Source: Nostoc indistinguendum CM1-VF10 (GTDB lineage: Bacteria > Cyanobacteriota > Cyanobacteriia > Cyanobacteriales > Nostocaceae). Taken from it: a stretch of 50,461 bases of DNA. The number at the start of each line of letters is the position of its first letter. The stretch's first letter is position 1. A program made the position numbers and the translations under genes. This document shows, piece by piece, positions 17,771-26,463 of this stretch. Below the pieces are notes generated by a model. The model made no database searches and was not told the DNA's origin. It worked only from the letters and a program-made list of their open reading frames with translations. The stretch is taken from NCBI GenBank assembly GCA_019359215.1, contig JAHHHS010000050.1:1-50461 (forward strand). Reading direction: 5' to 3'.

Positions 17771-20700
17771 TCAAATGATTCGAGAAACATCAACGAAACC
17801 TCCATGAAGACTGACAATATTTGATACTTCAGAATACATATTTCCGACTTTACCTGATTGATGGGTAAATAAACTATGACAACCCACAATTATCAGCAGT
17901 TCTTGAGCGCGAGAAAATGCAACGTTTACCCGTTCTGGTTTCTTAGCAAATCCCACATCTCCTTTACTATTGTTGCGAACCATACTAACAATTACAACGG
18001 GTCGTTCCATACCTTGAAATCTGTCTACTGTCCCAGTACGAATCTCTAATGAAGGGAAAAGTTCAGATTGCAGGCGTTCATCGATTTTTCTTAATTGAGC
18101 GCCATAAAATGTAATTACGGCAATTTCTTTTTTCGGTTCACCATTAGCAACTTTAGAAGCCCAAGTAGCCTCGAACTGCTGACACAGACGTTCAATCGCA
18201 TCGATTTCTGGAGTATTGAAGTAAGAAGTTCCGTTTCGTTGCTCTAAAAACTGATTCTCTATGGGCGTTTTTACCCAGAGAAGATGCTGAGATTCTTGGA
18301 TGATTTCGCCTGCTAAATGATGTGCGCGTTTTGTGTCTGGCTCCAAAATACCAGATTCTAGTTTACCGTCATAAAACTGATTGATTGCTCCCATAATAAA
18401 TGGGTGCATTCGATATTGGGTAGTTAACATTTGTTTAATGCTTCCATCAGCAGATTCAAACTGACTTTTAAACAGTGATTCTTCTAAAAATTGTAGTTCG
18501 TCTCGTGTATTCCCAATTGTTTGAGCAACTTCTTCTAAAGTACTAGTATCAAGCATGGGTGGTAACTGCCGATGATCGCCTACCATAACTAACTTTTTGC
18601 CTTTCAATGCGGGGATTAGTAATTCTGGTGGAGTACACTTACTAACCTCATCAATGATGACGACATCAAAGGATTTAAATTCTTCCGAAAAACCTCTATT
18701 TGCAGCTTGAACACAGGTGATACCAACAACGTTGGCATTATCTAAGTATATGCGTCTTAAATCGTCGCGATCGCCTTCAGTTGGCTTTCTTAGTTTCTCA
18801 ATCCAATCTTGTACAAAATTCTGATATCTATTGAGATAAATTTCGTCTTTTTGGAGTTGCTGTTGCCAAGATTCAAACTTAATATTAATGGCGCGTAATA
18901 AATCTATATTAAACAAGTCAGCGGCAGAATTTTCTGGCTTAAATTTATCGGGGATTTTTTGCCATTTCGTCAACCACCAACTCCTTTGCTCAATTAAACT
19001 TTCTGATGGCTGTGGTTGTAATTTTTGTTCAATTTCACGTAAGCTAATTTGTAATTTTTGAACCTGCTGTAGAGAAGTTTCAGTTTCTTCTTGTAGTTTT
19101 GATAAATGCTTATATAGAGAAGTTTTAATCATCTCCAACACAGCAAAAGGTTCTAATGACGAAATTAAAGCTTCAAGCTGACTGATGCAAGTCCCCCAAG
19201 AATTCACTTGACTTGAAAATTCTTGTGGTTGCTCCCAAATATTTGATTGTGTGGCGAGATATTTATCAATTATAATTCGTAATAGATCAGGTATATTTTG
19301 TTTATTAAGTTCTTGCAAAGTATTAATAACTCGTCCAAGTTGCAAATTAGCGTCTTGCTGTGCTTTTTCTACCTCAACTTGAGTAATGGATATTTGCTGT
19401 TGGCTGATTTCATTTTTCTGAAGTTCATTTAATTGGCGTTGCAGATGCTGAAGCTGTTGATCAGTTTCGGTTTTTACTTTTAAAACGCATTGACGGGCAT
19501 TTGCAAGGATTGTATCTAGCAATTCTTGTGTAATCTTAGTGAGGGTAGAATCAATATTATTCCATTCCCATGATGCACCATAAGTCCGTTGCATTCTAAT
19601 TAAGAAAACCTGGGTATTCTCAACCAATAATTTTCGCTGTTTGGGGTTGAGTAGCTGATAGTTGCTAAACTGTTGATAGGTTTCTTGCCATTGGGTGCGA
19701 TCACTCTTTGAGAACACCATTGGAATCTGACTAAAATTTTGTTGTAAAAAATAGCTAAAGTTATGCTGTTTACCCCGTCTGTCAGTAAAACCTCCGTCTA
19801 TTTCATAAGCGATCGCCTTTGTCAATAATTCCCACTCTGGTAGGTTAATTTTGTAAATTTTTGGTACTATTGGCAATTTTAATGTATTAGCAAACATCAA
19901 CAAACCTAGCGGTAAGTCTACTAAATTTTCTGTTAGTGGTAAACCTGATTGCTGACAATCTTTTAAAGTTTGATAAAGATGAGAAGGTGCTGTAGATTTC
20001 CATTCTTTTACAGCTAAGATAATATAATCAATTTCCCGTTTACGGTTTTCCCAAATCTGGATTGTTTGCTGGAGGTTTTGCAGTTTGGCAATATATTTTT
20101 GATAATCTGGTTGTACCTGATTTAAGGATGCGAAATTTTGTTTGACAACCTCCACTGATGCTGCAAGTTTTAAAATGGCTTCACTTGCTTCTTGAGCATG
20201 AGCCAAAGCAGTTTTAAATCCAGAAATTTCTGTTGCTACAGTTTCACGCAACCAAACCGCTAAACCAAAAGCACCAAGCGCCGGACGTACAAAGCCAAGC
20301 TCATTAGTATATTTTATGGTTTGACGAACATTTGCTAAAAATTCTTCTACTAAACTGTTACCTTCTGTGTATGGCTTAAGAAGCGGTAAAAAATCTGCAA
20401 CTTCTGGAGCTTCCCAGTTAATATTTGGTGCAGTATTTAGTATGTTTTCCAAACCTGCAATTAAAGATTCAACATTGTTCTGCTTTTCTACAGCTTCATT
20501 ATAATATTGTTCTTGATCTTTAAAGTTAGCCTCGATTTTTAACTTATTTTTATTGAATTTACTTTGTTGCTGATTCAATTCTTCCTCTGTTTGGAAGTAA
20601 GTTGTGAATCTTTCTGATGATGCCAGCAATTGACTGAAAACTTTTATATTTTCGAGGCGTTGAGTCAGGTTGTTTTCGCAGTCATTTGCTGTATTTTGTA

Positions 20701-22246
20701 GCCATCTGCCAATCACTTGGTCTTCTAAAAATGGCTGTCCTTCCTCACCAACTTTTTCGGCTCTACCCTTACGTACGGCACGAATCACAGGGTTATGAAC
20801 TAATCTACTCAGGGCGTTATCTACTGCTAAATTCGCTTGAGAAGCAATTAGAGTTCGTCCACCTCGAAGCGCAATTTGATAGCAAATCTCGGCAATTACG
20901 GTAGTTTTACCAGTACCTGGTGGCCCTTGAATGAGAACAATATCCTTAGCGGCAAGTACCTTTTCTACTGCTGCTTTCTGACCAGGATTAGCTGAAGATA
21001 ATAATAAATCTTGTGCTTGAAGTTCAACAGTTGTTTTGATTTGCCTAGCTTGGGAAGCATCGAATAAAAAGTTGCCTAAATAGGGATTTTGGGTGTAGCC
21101 ATTATTCAAATCATCTAAAGCTTTTTTCTTGCGCTGAATCTGCTGAATATCACCAACTGCCTCAAAACATAAAAATCCTGTATCTGGCAACTTATAACGC
21201 TCTGTTGCCATGAATTCAGCTAAGTCGCGTTCTAGTCGGAGGCTGATAATACAATGGTTGGGATCAACTTCTTCAACAGTTCCTAATTGACGGCCACTAA
21301 TCCAATTTTTGCCAACGGGAGCAGTTTCAAAAAGTTTTAAATCTTCGTTTTTTGTGCGTCTTGCTCGTTCCCAAAAGTTTTCCACATCGAGAGAATTTTG
21401 ATAGAAGCCGTCAAGGGTGGCTGAAGCTACATCAATTTCAAAACTAATCCGTCTTTTGAAGTTATAGTTATGACTTACATAACGCACGCAAAATTGACGT
21501 GCTTTAGCAATTTTTTCCTCAATTTGCAAAAATGCTTTCCAGGCTTTGAGTTGTTCTTCTGTAGGCACATTTTCGCCACAAACTGGCGCGGCTGCAATGC
21601 GTTTCAATGTTGTGGGTGAAATGTCGAGATGATGCTGATGATTAGGTAAGAGACGCAAGCGACAAGGTATAGCATAGCTATCGGCGTGTCCCCGTGAGGG
21701 TTGTAATAACTGAGCCGATAGTATTTTTAAACCGTCGCGTCCATCTTTTTGTACAGCAGCTCTGAATCCTAACGTTTTTCTGAGCTTCTCAAGTCTTGCG
21801 GGTAATTGAAAATCATCGCTATCTGTTGCTATTGTCAAATCCCAAATTTCTTCTCTTGCCTCTTTCCCCACGCCTTTGCGACGCACATAAAATAGAGAAG
21901 GCTTTTGACCAACACATTCCAACATTAACTTATTGGCGCGATCGCGCCGCTCCCTAAATTCGGGATATGATTTCAGAGCAGTTTCACCTTCAAGATGGCG
22001 GATGAAACTATCAATTGCTGAAGCTATAAACATATAGCCCCAATCTTCAGAGTTTGTTTTAGTTTTTGACGATTTTGCTGTTAGCTTATTTACCGCTAGA
22101 CGAATACGTTCTGCATCGGATTCTGAGATTGAACTGGTATGGCTTTTGACTACAATTTTGAGCTTTTCGCAAATTAATAATAGCTTCTTGCTATCTAAAT
22201 TCAATTCTTTTGCTAGTTCGTAGATTCTGAGTTTGCCGTTGTTCAT
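17771..22246 (-). CDS. IF2-N domain fused to a giant DNA2/Upf1-like superfamily 1 helicase
   Basis: A 1491-residue protein. Residues about 5-52 (LRIYELAKELNLDSKKLLLI...SESDAERIRLAV) are an IF2_N domain (PF04760), a small helical module normally at the start of translation factor IF-2. After about 380 residues of mostly unassigned sequence comes Walker A, GPPGTGKTT (about 441-449). Some 740 residues then intervene, mostly Gln/Glu/Lys/Leu-rich with coiled-coil character. Walker B follows (VVIIDEVSK, about 1191-1199), then VGDHRQLPPML, TQYRMHPFIM, TVDRFQGMERPVVIVSMVR and RVNVAFSRAQELLIIVG, the complete SF1 motif set of AAA_11/AAA_12 helicases. All ATPase motifs are intact. Probably a cytosolic DNA or RNA helicase of a conflict system, working with the PLD protein downstream; that role is inference. 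Confidence 0.85.
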   Translation of the reverse strand: MNNGKLRIYELAKELNLDSKKLLLICEKLKIVVKSHTSSISESDAERIRLAVNKLTAKSSKTKTNSEDWGYMFIASAIDSFIRHLEGETALKSYPEFRERRDRANKLMLECVGQKPSLFYVRRKGVGKEAREEIWDLTIATDSDDFQLPARLEKLRKTLGFRAAVQKDGRDGLKILSAQLLQPSRGHADSYAIPCRLRLLPNHQHHLDISPTTLKRIAAAPVCGENVPTEEQLKAWKAFLQIEEKIAKARQFCVRYVSHNYNFKRRISFEIDVASATLDGFYQNSLDVENFWERARRTKNEDLKLFETAPVGKNWISGRQLGTVEEVDPNHCIISLRLERDLAEFMATERYKLPDTGFLCFEAVGDIQQIQRKKKALDDLNNGYTQNPYLGNFLFDASQARQIKTTVELQAQDLLLSSANPGQKAAVEKVLAAKDIVLIQGPPGTGKTTVIAEICYQIALRGGRTLIASQANLAVDNALSRLVHNPVIRAVRKGRAEKVGEEGQPFLEDQVIGRWLQNTANDCENNLTQRLENIKVFSQLLASSERFTTYFQTEEELNQQQSKFNKNKLKIEANFKDQEQYYNEAVEKQNNVESLIAGLENILNTAPNINWEAPEVADFLPLLKPYTEGNSLVEEFLANVRQTIKYTNELGFVRPALGAFGLAVWLRETVATEISGFKTALAHAQEASEAILKLAASVEVVKQNFASLNQVQPDYQKYIAKLQNLQQTIQIWENRKREIDYIILAVKEWKSTAPSHLYQTLKDCQQSGLPLTENLVDLPLGLLMFANTLKLPIVPKIYKINLPEWELLTKAIAYEIDGGFTDRRGKQHNFSYFLQQNFSQIPMVFSKSDRTQWQETYQQFSNYQLLNPKQRKLLVENTQVFLIRMQRTYGASWEWNNIDSTLTKITQELLDTILANARQCVLKVKTETDQQLQHLQRQLNELQKNEISQQQISITQVEVEKAQQDANLQLGRVINTLQELNKQNIPDLLRIIIDKYLATQSNIWEQPQEFSSQVNSWGTCISQLEALISSLEPFAVLEMIKTSLYKHLSKLQEETETSLQQVQKLQISLREIEQKLQPQPSESLIEQRSWWLTKWQKIPDKFKPENSAADLFNIDLLRAINIKFESWQQQLQKDEIYLNRYQNFVQDWIEKLRKPTEGDRDDLRRIYLDNANVVGITCVQAANRGFSEEFKSFDVVIIDEVSKCTPPELLIPALKGKKLVMVGDHRQLPPMLDTSTLEEVAQTIGNTRDELQFLEESLFKSQFESADGSIKQMLTTQYRMHPFIMGAINQFYDGKLESGILEPDTKRAHHLAGEIIQESQHLLWVKTPIENQFLEQRNGTSYFNTPEIDAIERLCQQFEATWASKVANGEPKKEIAVITFYGAQLRKIDERLQSELFPSLEIRTGTVDRFQGMERPVVIVSMVRNNSKGDVGFAKKPERVNVAFSRAQELLIIVGCHSLFTHQSGKVGNMYSEVSNIVSLHGGFVDVSRII

Positions 22247-22333
22247 CCAGTACTGCCTTTGCGAACAAAATTTTCAAGGACAATTGAGGGTTTAAAAACT
22301 CTACGATTTCGGTTACTATTACCCGTTAAATGA

Positions 22334-23251
22334 CTATAGTTTGTACTGTTGATAAACTTCACTAGCGGCGCGATGCAGAAGGGAATGCCGCCAAACTAAA
22401 GATTTCATATCATCAGTATAACCGCCGCCAATGACGCAGGCGACTGGATAACCGCTACTCATACAGGTACTCAAAACCTGCATTTCTCGGCGAAAAATGC
22501 CAGCATCAGTTAAAGCTAATTTGCCCAAGCGATCGCCTATATGAGGGTCAACACCTGCATCATAAAATACTAAGTCTGGCTTGACTTTAGATAGTAAATC
22601 TGCTAAGTAATTCGCCAAAGTTTGTAAATATGCGTCATCTTCCATTCCCACTGGCAAAGGAACATCCAAATCGCTATTTTGTTTAGTACCGGGGAAATTG
22701 ACTTCGCAGTGCATGGAGAAAGTAAAAACGCTGTCGTCGTCTTGGAAGATAAAAGCTGTGCCATCTCCTTGATGAACATCTAAATCCACAATTAGGATTT
22801 TTTGGACGAGTCCGAATTTTTGTAAAACGCGACAGGCGATCGCTAAATCGTTGAAAATACAAAAACCAGACCCATAACTAGGAAAGGCATGATGAGTTCC
22901 ACCAGCAGTATTACAAGCTAAACCTTGATTCAGTGCTAGTTTAGCAGTGAGTATTGTACCACCTACCGCTACACAGGTACGATTCGCTAATGCTGGACTC
23001 CAAGGCAAACCAATGCGACGCTGTGCTTTGGGGTCTAGGGTTCCTTCACAGTAAGCTTGAACGTAGCTTGGGGTATGGACTAACTCTATCAATTCTAGCG
23101 GTGGAGGTTCAGGGGTATGAAATTGTTCTTGATTGGCTACATTATCAGCTAACAGCAATTCGTAGAGTTGTCGGAATTTAGACATCGGGAAACGATGTCC
23201 TTCAGGTAGGGGAGCAACGTAATCTGGGTGGTAAATAATTGGCAAGTCCAT
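22334..23251 (-). CDS. histone-deacetylase-family (class II HDAC-like / acetoin utilisation) amidohydrolase
   Basis: Zinc-dependent deacetylase of about 305 residues. The family motifs are present: AGGTHHAFPSYGSGFCIFND with the His-His charge relay and LIVDLDVHQGDGTAFIF with the metal-binding D-x-H. MHCEVNFPGTKQNSDLDVPLP follows, and the second metal Asp is in FYDAGVDPHIGDRLG. Likely acts on small acetylated amines or acetyl-lysine proteins in the cytoplasm; bacterial substrates vary. I chose the ATG at 23249-23251 (MDLPIIYHPDYV), which fits family N-termini; a TTG six codons upstream is possible but has no better ribosome site. Monocistronic by appearance. Confidence 0.88.
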   Translation of the reverse strand: MDLPIIYHPDYVAPLPEGHRFPMSKFRQLYELLLADNVANQEQFHTPEPPPLELIELVHTPSYVQAYCEGTLDPKAQRRIGLPWSPALANRTCVAVGGTILTAKLALNQGLACNTAGGTHHAFPSYGSGFCIFNDLAIACRVLQKFGLVQKILIVDLDVHQGDGTAFIFQDDDSVFTFSMHCEVNFPGTKQNSDLDVPLPVGMEDDAYLQTLANYLADLLSKVKPDLVFYDAGVDPHIGDRLGKLALTDAGIFRREMQVLSTCMSSGYPVACVIGGGYTDDMKSLVWRHSLLHRAASEVYQQYKL

Positions 23252-23359
23252 AAGGAAAGAAAATATCAAGCAGCTAATCCGACAACAAGGTAAAATTTAG
23301 CCATAATCACAGCAAAAATGCTGCTCTCCTAAATCTAAAATTCCAAATTTAAAATTGAT

Positions 23360-24382
23360 ATGATTGAATGGATTACACCTATTGGATTTATTCTAGCTGG
23401 CTTACTAGCTGGAATAATTGGTGAAAAAGTTATCTTCAAAAAGCTGGAAAGATTCGTTAATAATAAACGAATTGCCGGGGGTAATATTATATTCCATTCC
23501 CTGCACCGGATGACATTTATTTGGTTTGTCATTGCCGGTTTTTTTTGGGCAATTCTGAGTTCTCCTCTCAAGCCAGATATTGCGCTCGTGCTACAAAAAG
23601 TTCTGACGATCGCATTGCTTTATTCAGTAACCTTAGTTTTATCAAGATTGGCTGCTGGGTTTGTTAATTTATTTATTCGTAGAACAGAAGGTGTTCCCAC
23701 ATCACTAATTTCTAACCTTGCTAAGATTACTGTTTTAGTTTTAGGAGCATTAATCATATTGCAAACGCTGGGTGTTCAAATTACGCCAATAGTCACGACT
23801 TTAGGTATTGGTGGACTAGCAGTTGGTTTGGCGCTTCAAGACACACTTGCGAATTTGTTTTCTGGTTTTTACTTAGTTATTTCTAAGCAAGTTAGAACCG
23901 GAGACTATGTGAAATTAGACGCTGGTCAGGAAGGATATGTCATAGATATTTCTTAGCGCAATACGACAATTAAAGAAATTTCAAATAATGTAGTTATTAT
24001 TCCCAATTCTAAATTGTCTTCTGCAATTTTCACCAACTATCATTTACCCGCAAAGGAAATTACTTTAACAATGGATGTGGGGGTAAGTTATGATAGCGAC
24101 TTGGAACAAGTTGAAAAAGTGACTGTAGAAGTTGCCAAAGAAGTCATGCAAGAAATTGCACCGGAATTAAAAGAAATTGAACCATATATTAGATTCCATA
24201 CTTTCAATGATTTTAGTATAGATTTTACGCTTTATATGCGCGTCAATGAATACTTTGATCAGCGTATTGGTAAACATCTATTCGTCAAAAAATTACACAA
24301 ACGCTATCAGCAAGCAGGAATTCAAATTCCTTTTCCGATTAGAGAAGTGTATAATATGCAAAATAATTCAGCTATGGAATAA
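23360..24382 (+). pseudogene. MscS-family mechanosensitive channel with one in-frame TAG
   Basis: A single continuous frame of 340 codons interrupted only by TAG at codon 199 (23954-23956). Before it lie TM helices (about 5-25, 50-70, 80-105, 120-145) and the pore-lining helix TTLGIGGLAVGLALQDTLAN, then VRTGDYVKLDAGQEGYVIDIS. After it comes RNTTIKEISNNVVIIPNSKL, the beta domain of MscS. Family members usually have W at the stop position (DISWRNT), so TGG to TAG is the likely change. The rest shows no other damage. It would release solutes on hypo-osmotic shock. It is either a fresh nonsense mutation, a sequence error, or needs suppression. Confidence 0.88.
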
Positions 24383-24422
24383 AATTAGCCCTAGCAACTA
24401 GAAATCGTAGCTACACAGGCAA

Positions 24423-24440
24423 AACCCGCCTGCGCGGGTT
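24423..24440. terminator. GC-rich hairpin between convergent genes
   Basis: AACCCGC-CTGC-GCGGGTT, a perfect 7-bp stem, lies between the ends of the MscS gene (+) and the MBL gene (-). It may terminate transcription in both directions; similar acccgc/gcgggt hairpins are common dispersed repeats in Nostoc. Confidence 0.5.
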
Positions 24441-24482
24441 GAAAACCTTGATTTTAATCGCTAGAGCTAGATGCAAGCTAAG

Positions 24483-25262
24483 TTAGATTGCTAATGCTCG
24501 CTTTTCTAATGGTAGTTCAAAGCGATCGCCTGGTTTTGGCTCAAGTACCCGCGTCGAAAGATTGTTTTTCTCTAGTAACGAACGAAATTCTTCAGCACTT
24601 CCTTTAGCCTGAATGAGTTTCATCAGCAATCCCTCAAACGCCACATCCCCACCAGCCGCAGTCGGTAATATTACTTGAGGCTGTAAAGACTTTACTACTT
24701 TTAAAGCACTATTATTTCCTTTAATAATTGGCCCAAGCAAAGGCAACGTCATGTCAATAAACGGTGTAATCACTACATCGATGGGTGCAGCTTGCTGAAG
24801 CTGTGGAGAATGCTCCCCATGAGGCTCATAGTATAGGGTTAAACCACTCTCCAATTCTTTGAGGAGATAACTATTTTCCACCAGAGTAGGGCCAATGGAC
24901 GAACCGGGGAAAGCCTTGATTTCAACTTGATTATTTAAAGTGAAAGTTTCACCATGAGGCAATACTATTACCTGGGTGTAACCTAATTGCTGTACTACCT
25001 TGGCTGCATTGGGAGAAGCTACAACCTTGATGCTGTGGTCGAGCAGCTTAAGCGTTGGTGGGTGAGCATGGTCTTCTAAACCCTGAGACAGCAAGATCAA
25101 ATCAATATTATCTGGTATTGGGCGATTTTGCGATCGCGACCCTTTAAATAGCCAATCCAAGTTGCTGAAAATTAACGAACCAACCAGCCAAGGGTCAATC
25201 AGTATTCGTTTTCCGCCGATTTCCAGTAACCAAGAGTTGCTGTCTAACCAAGTTAAGAACAT
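24483..25262 (-). CDS. metallo-beta-lactamase-fold hydrolase
   Basis: A 259-residue MBL-fold protein, YycJ/UlaG-like by eye. TWLDSNSWLLEIGGKRILIDPW (3-24) is the N-terminal beta-strand pair with the DPW metal region. The usual HxHxDH motif appears degenerate: LLSQGLEDHAHPPTLKLL keeps D-H-x-H but lacks the first histidine pair. HGEHSPQ and TPFIDMTLPLLG follow. Enzymatic activity is therefore uncertain; the altered first motif is seen in many plant and cyanobacterial homologues. It diverges from an alpha/beta hydrolase with 160 bp between the proposed starts. No signal peptide. Confidence 0.75.
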   Translation of the reverse strand: MFLTWLDSNSWLLEIGGKRILIDPWLVGSLIFSNLDWLFKGSRSQNRPIPDNIDLILLSQGLEDHAHPPTLKLLDHSIKVVASPNAAKVVQQLGYTQVIVLPHGETFTLNNQVEIKAFPGSSIGPTLVENSYLLKELESGLTLYYEPHGEHSPQLQQAAPIDVVITPFIDMTLPLLGPIIKGNNSALKVVKSLQPQVILPTAAGGDVAFEGLLMKLIQAKGSAEEFRSLLEKNNLSTRVLEPKPGDRFELPLEKRALAI

Positions 25263-25422
25263 AAAAATTTATGAAGATAAGTCTACCTTCATTATCAATG
25301 GTGTCAGCTTTATTGCACTCCAATTCAAAGTAGGTTATAGGGCAAAGACTATAGCATTTGTTCAGACTCTTTGCGGTCAGAGAACATTAGTATATTTAAG
25401 AAAGACTTTATTAATCTTCATA

Positions 25423-26316
25423 ATGACTGTAACGACACAGCCGCTTGCAACCCAAGACGCTTTTGAAAAATTCATTTGGACTTGGCAGGGTTACAAAATT
25501 CAGTATACTGTCATGGGTACAGGACGCCCTCTGGTACTGGTTCACGGCTTCGGTGCTTCCATTGGACACTGGCGCAAAAATATCCCAGTTTTAGCTAATG
25601 CTGGCTACCAGGTATTTGCCATAGACCTTTTAGGTTTTGGCGGTTCCGATAAAGCGCCGATTGATTACACTGTGGAAGTTTGGGTGGAACTGCTAAAAGA
25701 TTTCTGCACAGCACACATACACGAACCTGCTGTATTTATTGGCAATTCCATCGGCGCACTTTTGAGCTTAATTGTACTGGTAGAACATCCAGAAATTGCT
25801 GCTGGTGGTATTTTAATTAACTCTGCGGGTGGTTTGAGCCATCGTCCCCACGAATTGAACCCACCACTACGGATTGTGATGTCAACTTTTAATCGGTTTG
25901 TGCGATCGCCAATTACAGGTAAATTTGTCTATAACCGCATCCGCCAAAAAGCCCAGATTCGGCGTACTCTCTACCAAGTTTACCGGAACCGTGAAGCGGT
26001 CACCGATGAATTAGTCGATTTACTTTATACTCCCTCATGCGACCCAGGAGCGCAACAAGTTTTCGCCTCTATTCTCACAGCCCCTCCTGGCCCAAGCCCA
26101 GAGGAACTTTTGCCCAAAGTAGAACGTCCTTTATTAGTAATTTGGGGTGCTGATGATCCTTGGACACCAATCACCGGGGCAAAGATTTACGAAGAGGCGC
26201 GTGAGAATGGCAAAGAAATCAAAATTGTTCCCATTCCCAATGCCGGTCATTGTCCCCACGATGAAGTTCCAGATATTGTTAATGCCCAGATTGTCGATTG
26301 GTTAGCCCAAAGTTAA
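25423..26316 (+). CDS. alpha/beta hydrolase
   Basis: A 297-residue alpha/beta-hydrolase of the type common in phototrophs. LVLVHGFGASIGHWRKN holds the oxyanion HG; FAIDLLGFGGSDKAP follows; the nucleophile elbow is IGNSIGALLSL (Ser); WGADDPWTPITGA carries the acid and NAGHCPHDE the catalytic His. The triad is complete. The frame is open to 25162, but the extra N-terminus is antisense to the MBL gene, so I take ATG 25423 (MTVTTQPLATQ). The substrate is unknown; plastid relatives act on lipids or pheophytin-like esters. Confidence 0.85.
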   Translation: MTVTTQPLATQDAFEKFIWTWQGYKIQYTVMGTGRPLVLVHGFGASIGHWRKNIPVLANAGYQVFAIDLLGFGGSDKAPIDYTVEVWVELLKDFCTAHIHEPAVFIGNSIGALLSLIVLVEHPEIAAGGILINSAGGLSHRPHELNPPLRIVMSTFNRFVRSPITGKFVYNRIRQKAQIRRTLYQVYRNREAVTDELVDLLYTPSCDPGAQQVFASILTAPPGPSPEELLPKVERPLLVIWGADDPWTPITGAKIYEEARENGKEIKIVPIPNAGHCPHDEVPDIVNAQIVDWLAQS

Positions 26317-26463
26317 CTATTTCCCGCCAAGACGCAAATGCAAAGGCACTTTCTGCTGATGCGCCTTGGCCCATGCGGGGTAGAAATGGGACTAACAATC
26401 TGGGTGAGTGGATCTTAATCTTTATAATTGCACCTTGACAGAATCAAACTCATGTGGTGTGTA

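Noticed and set aside
23954..23956. Programmed TAG recoding (pyrrolysine or readthrough) in the MscS gene
   Set aside because: No stimulatory element is seen, and TGG-to-TAG mutation is simpler.
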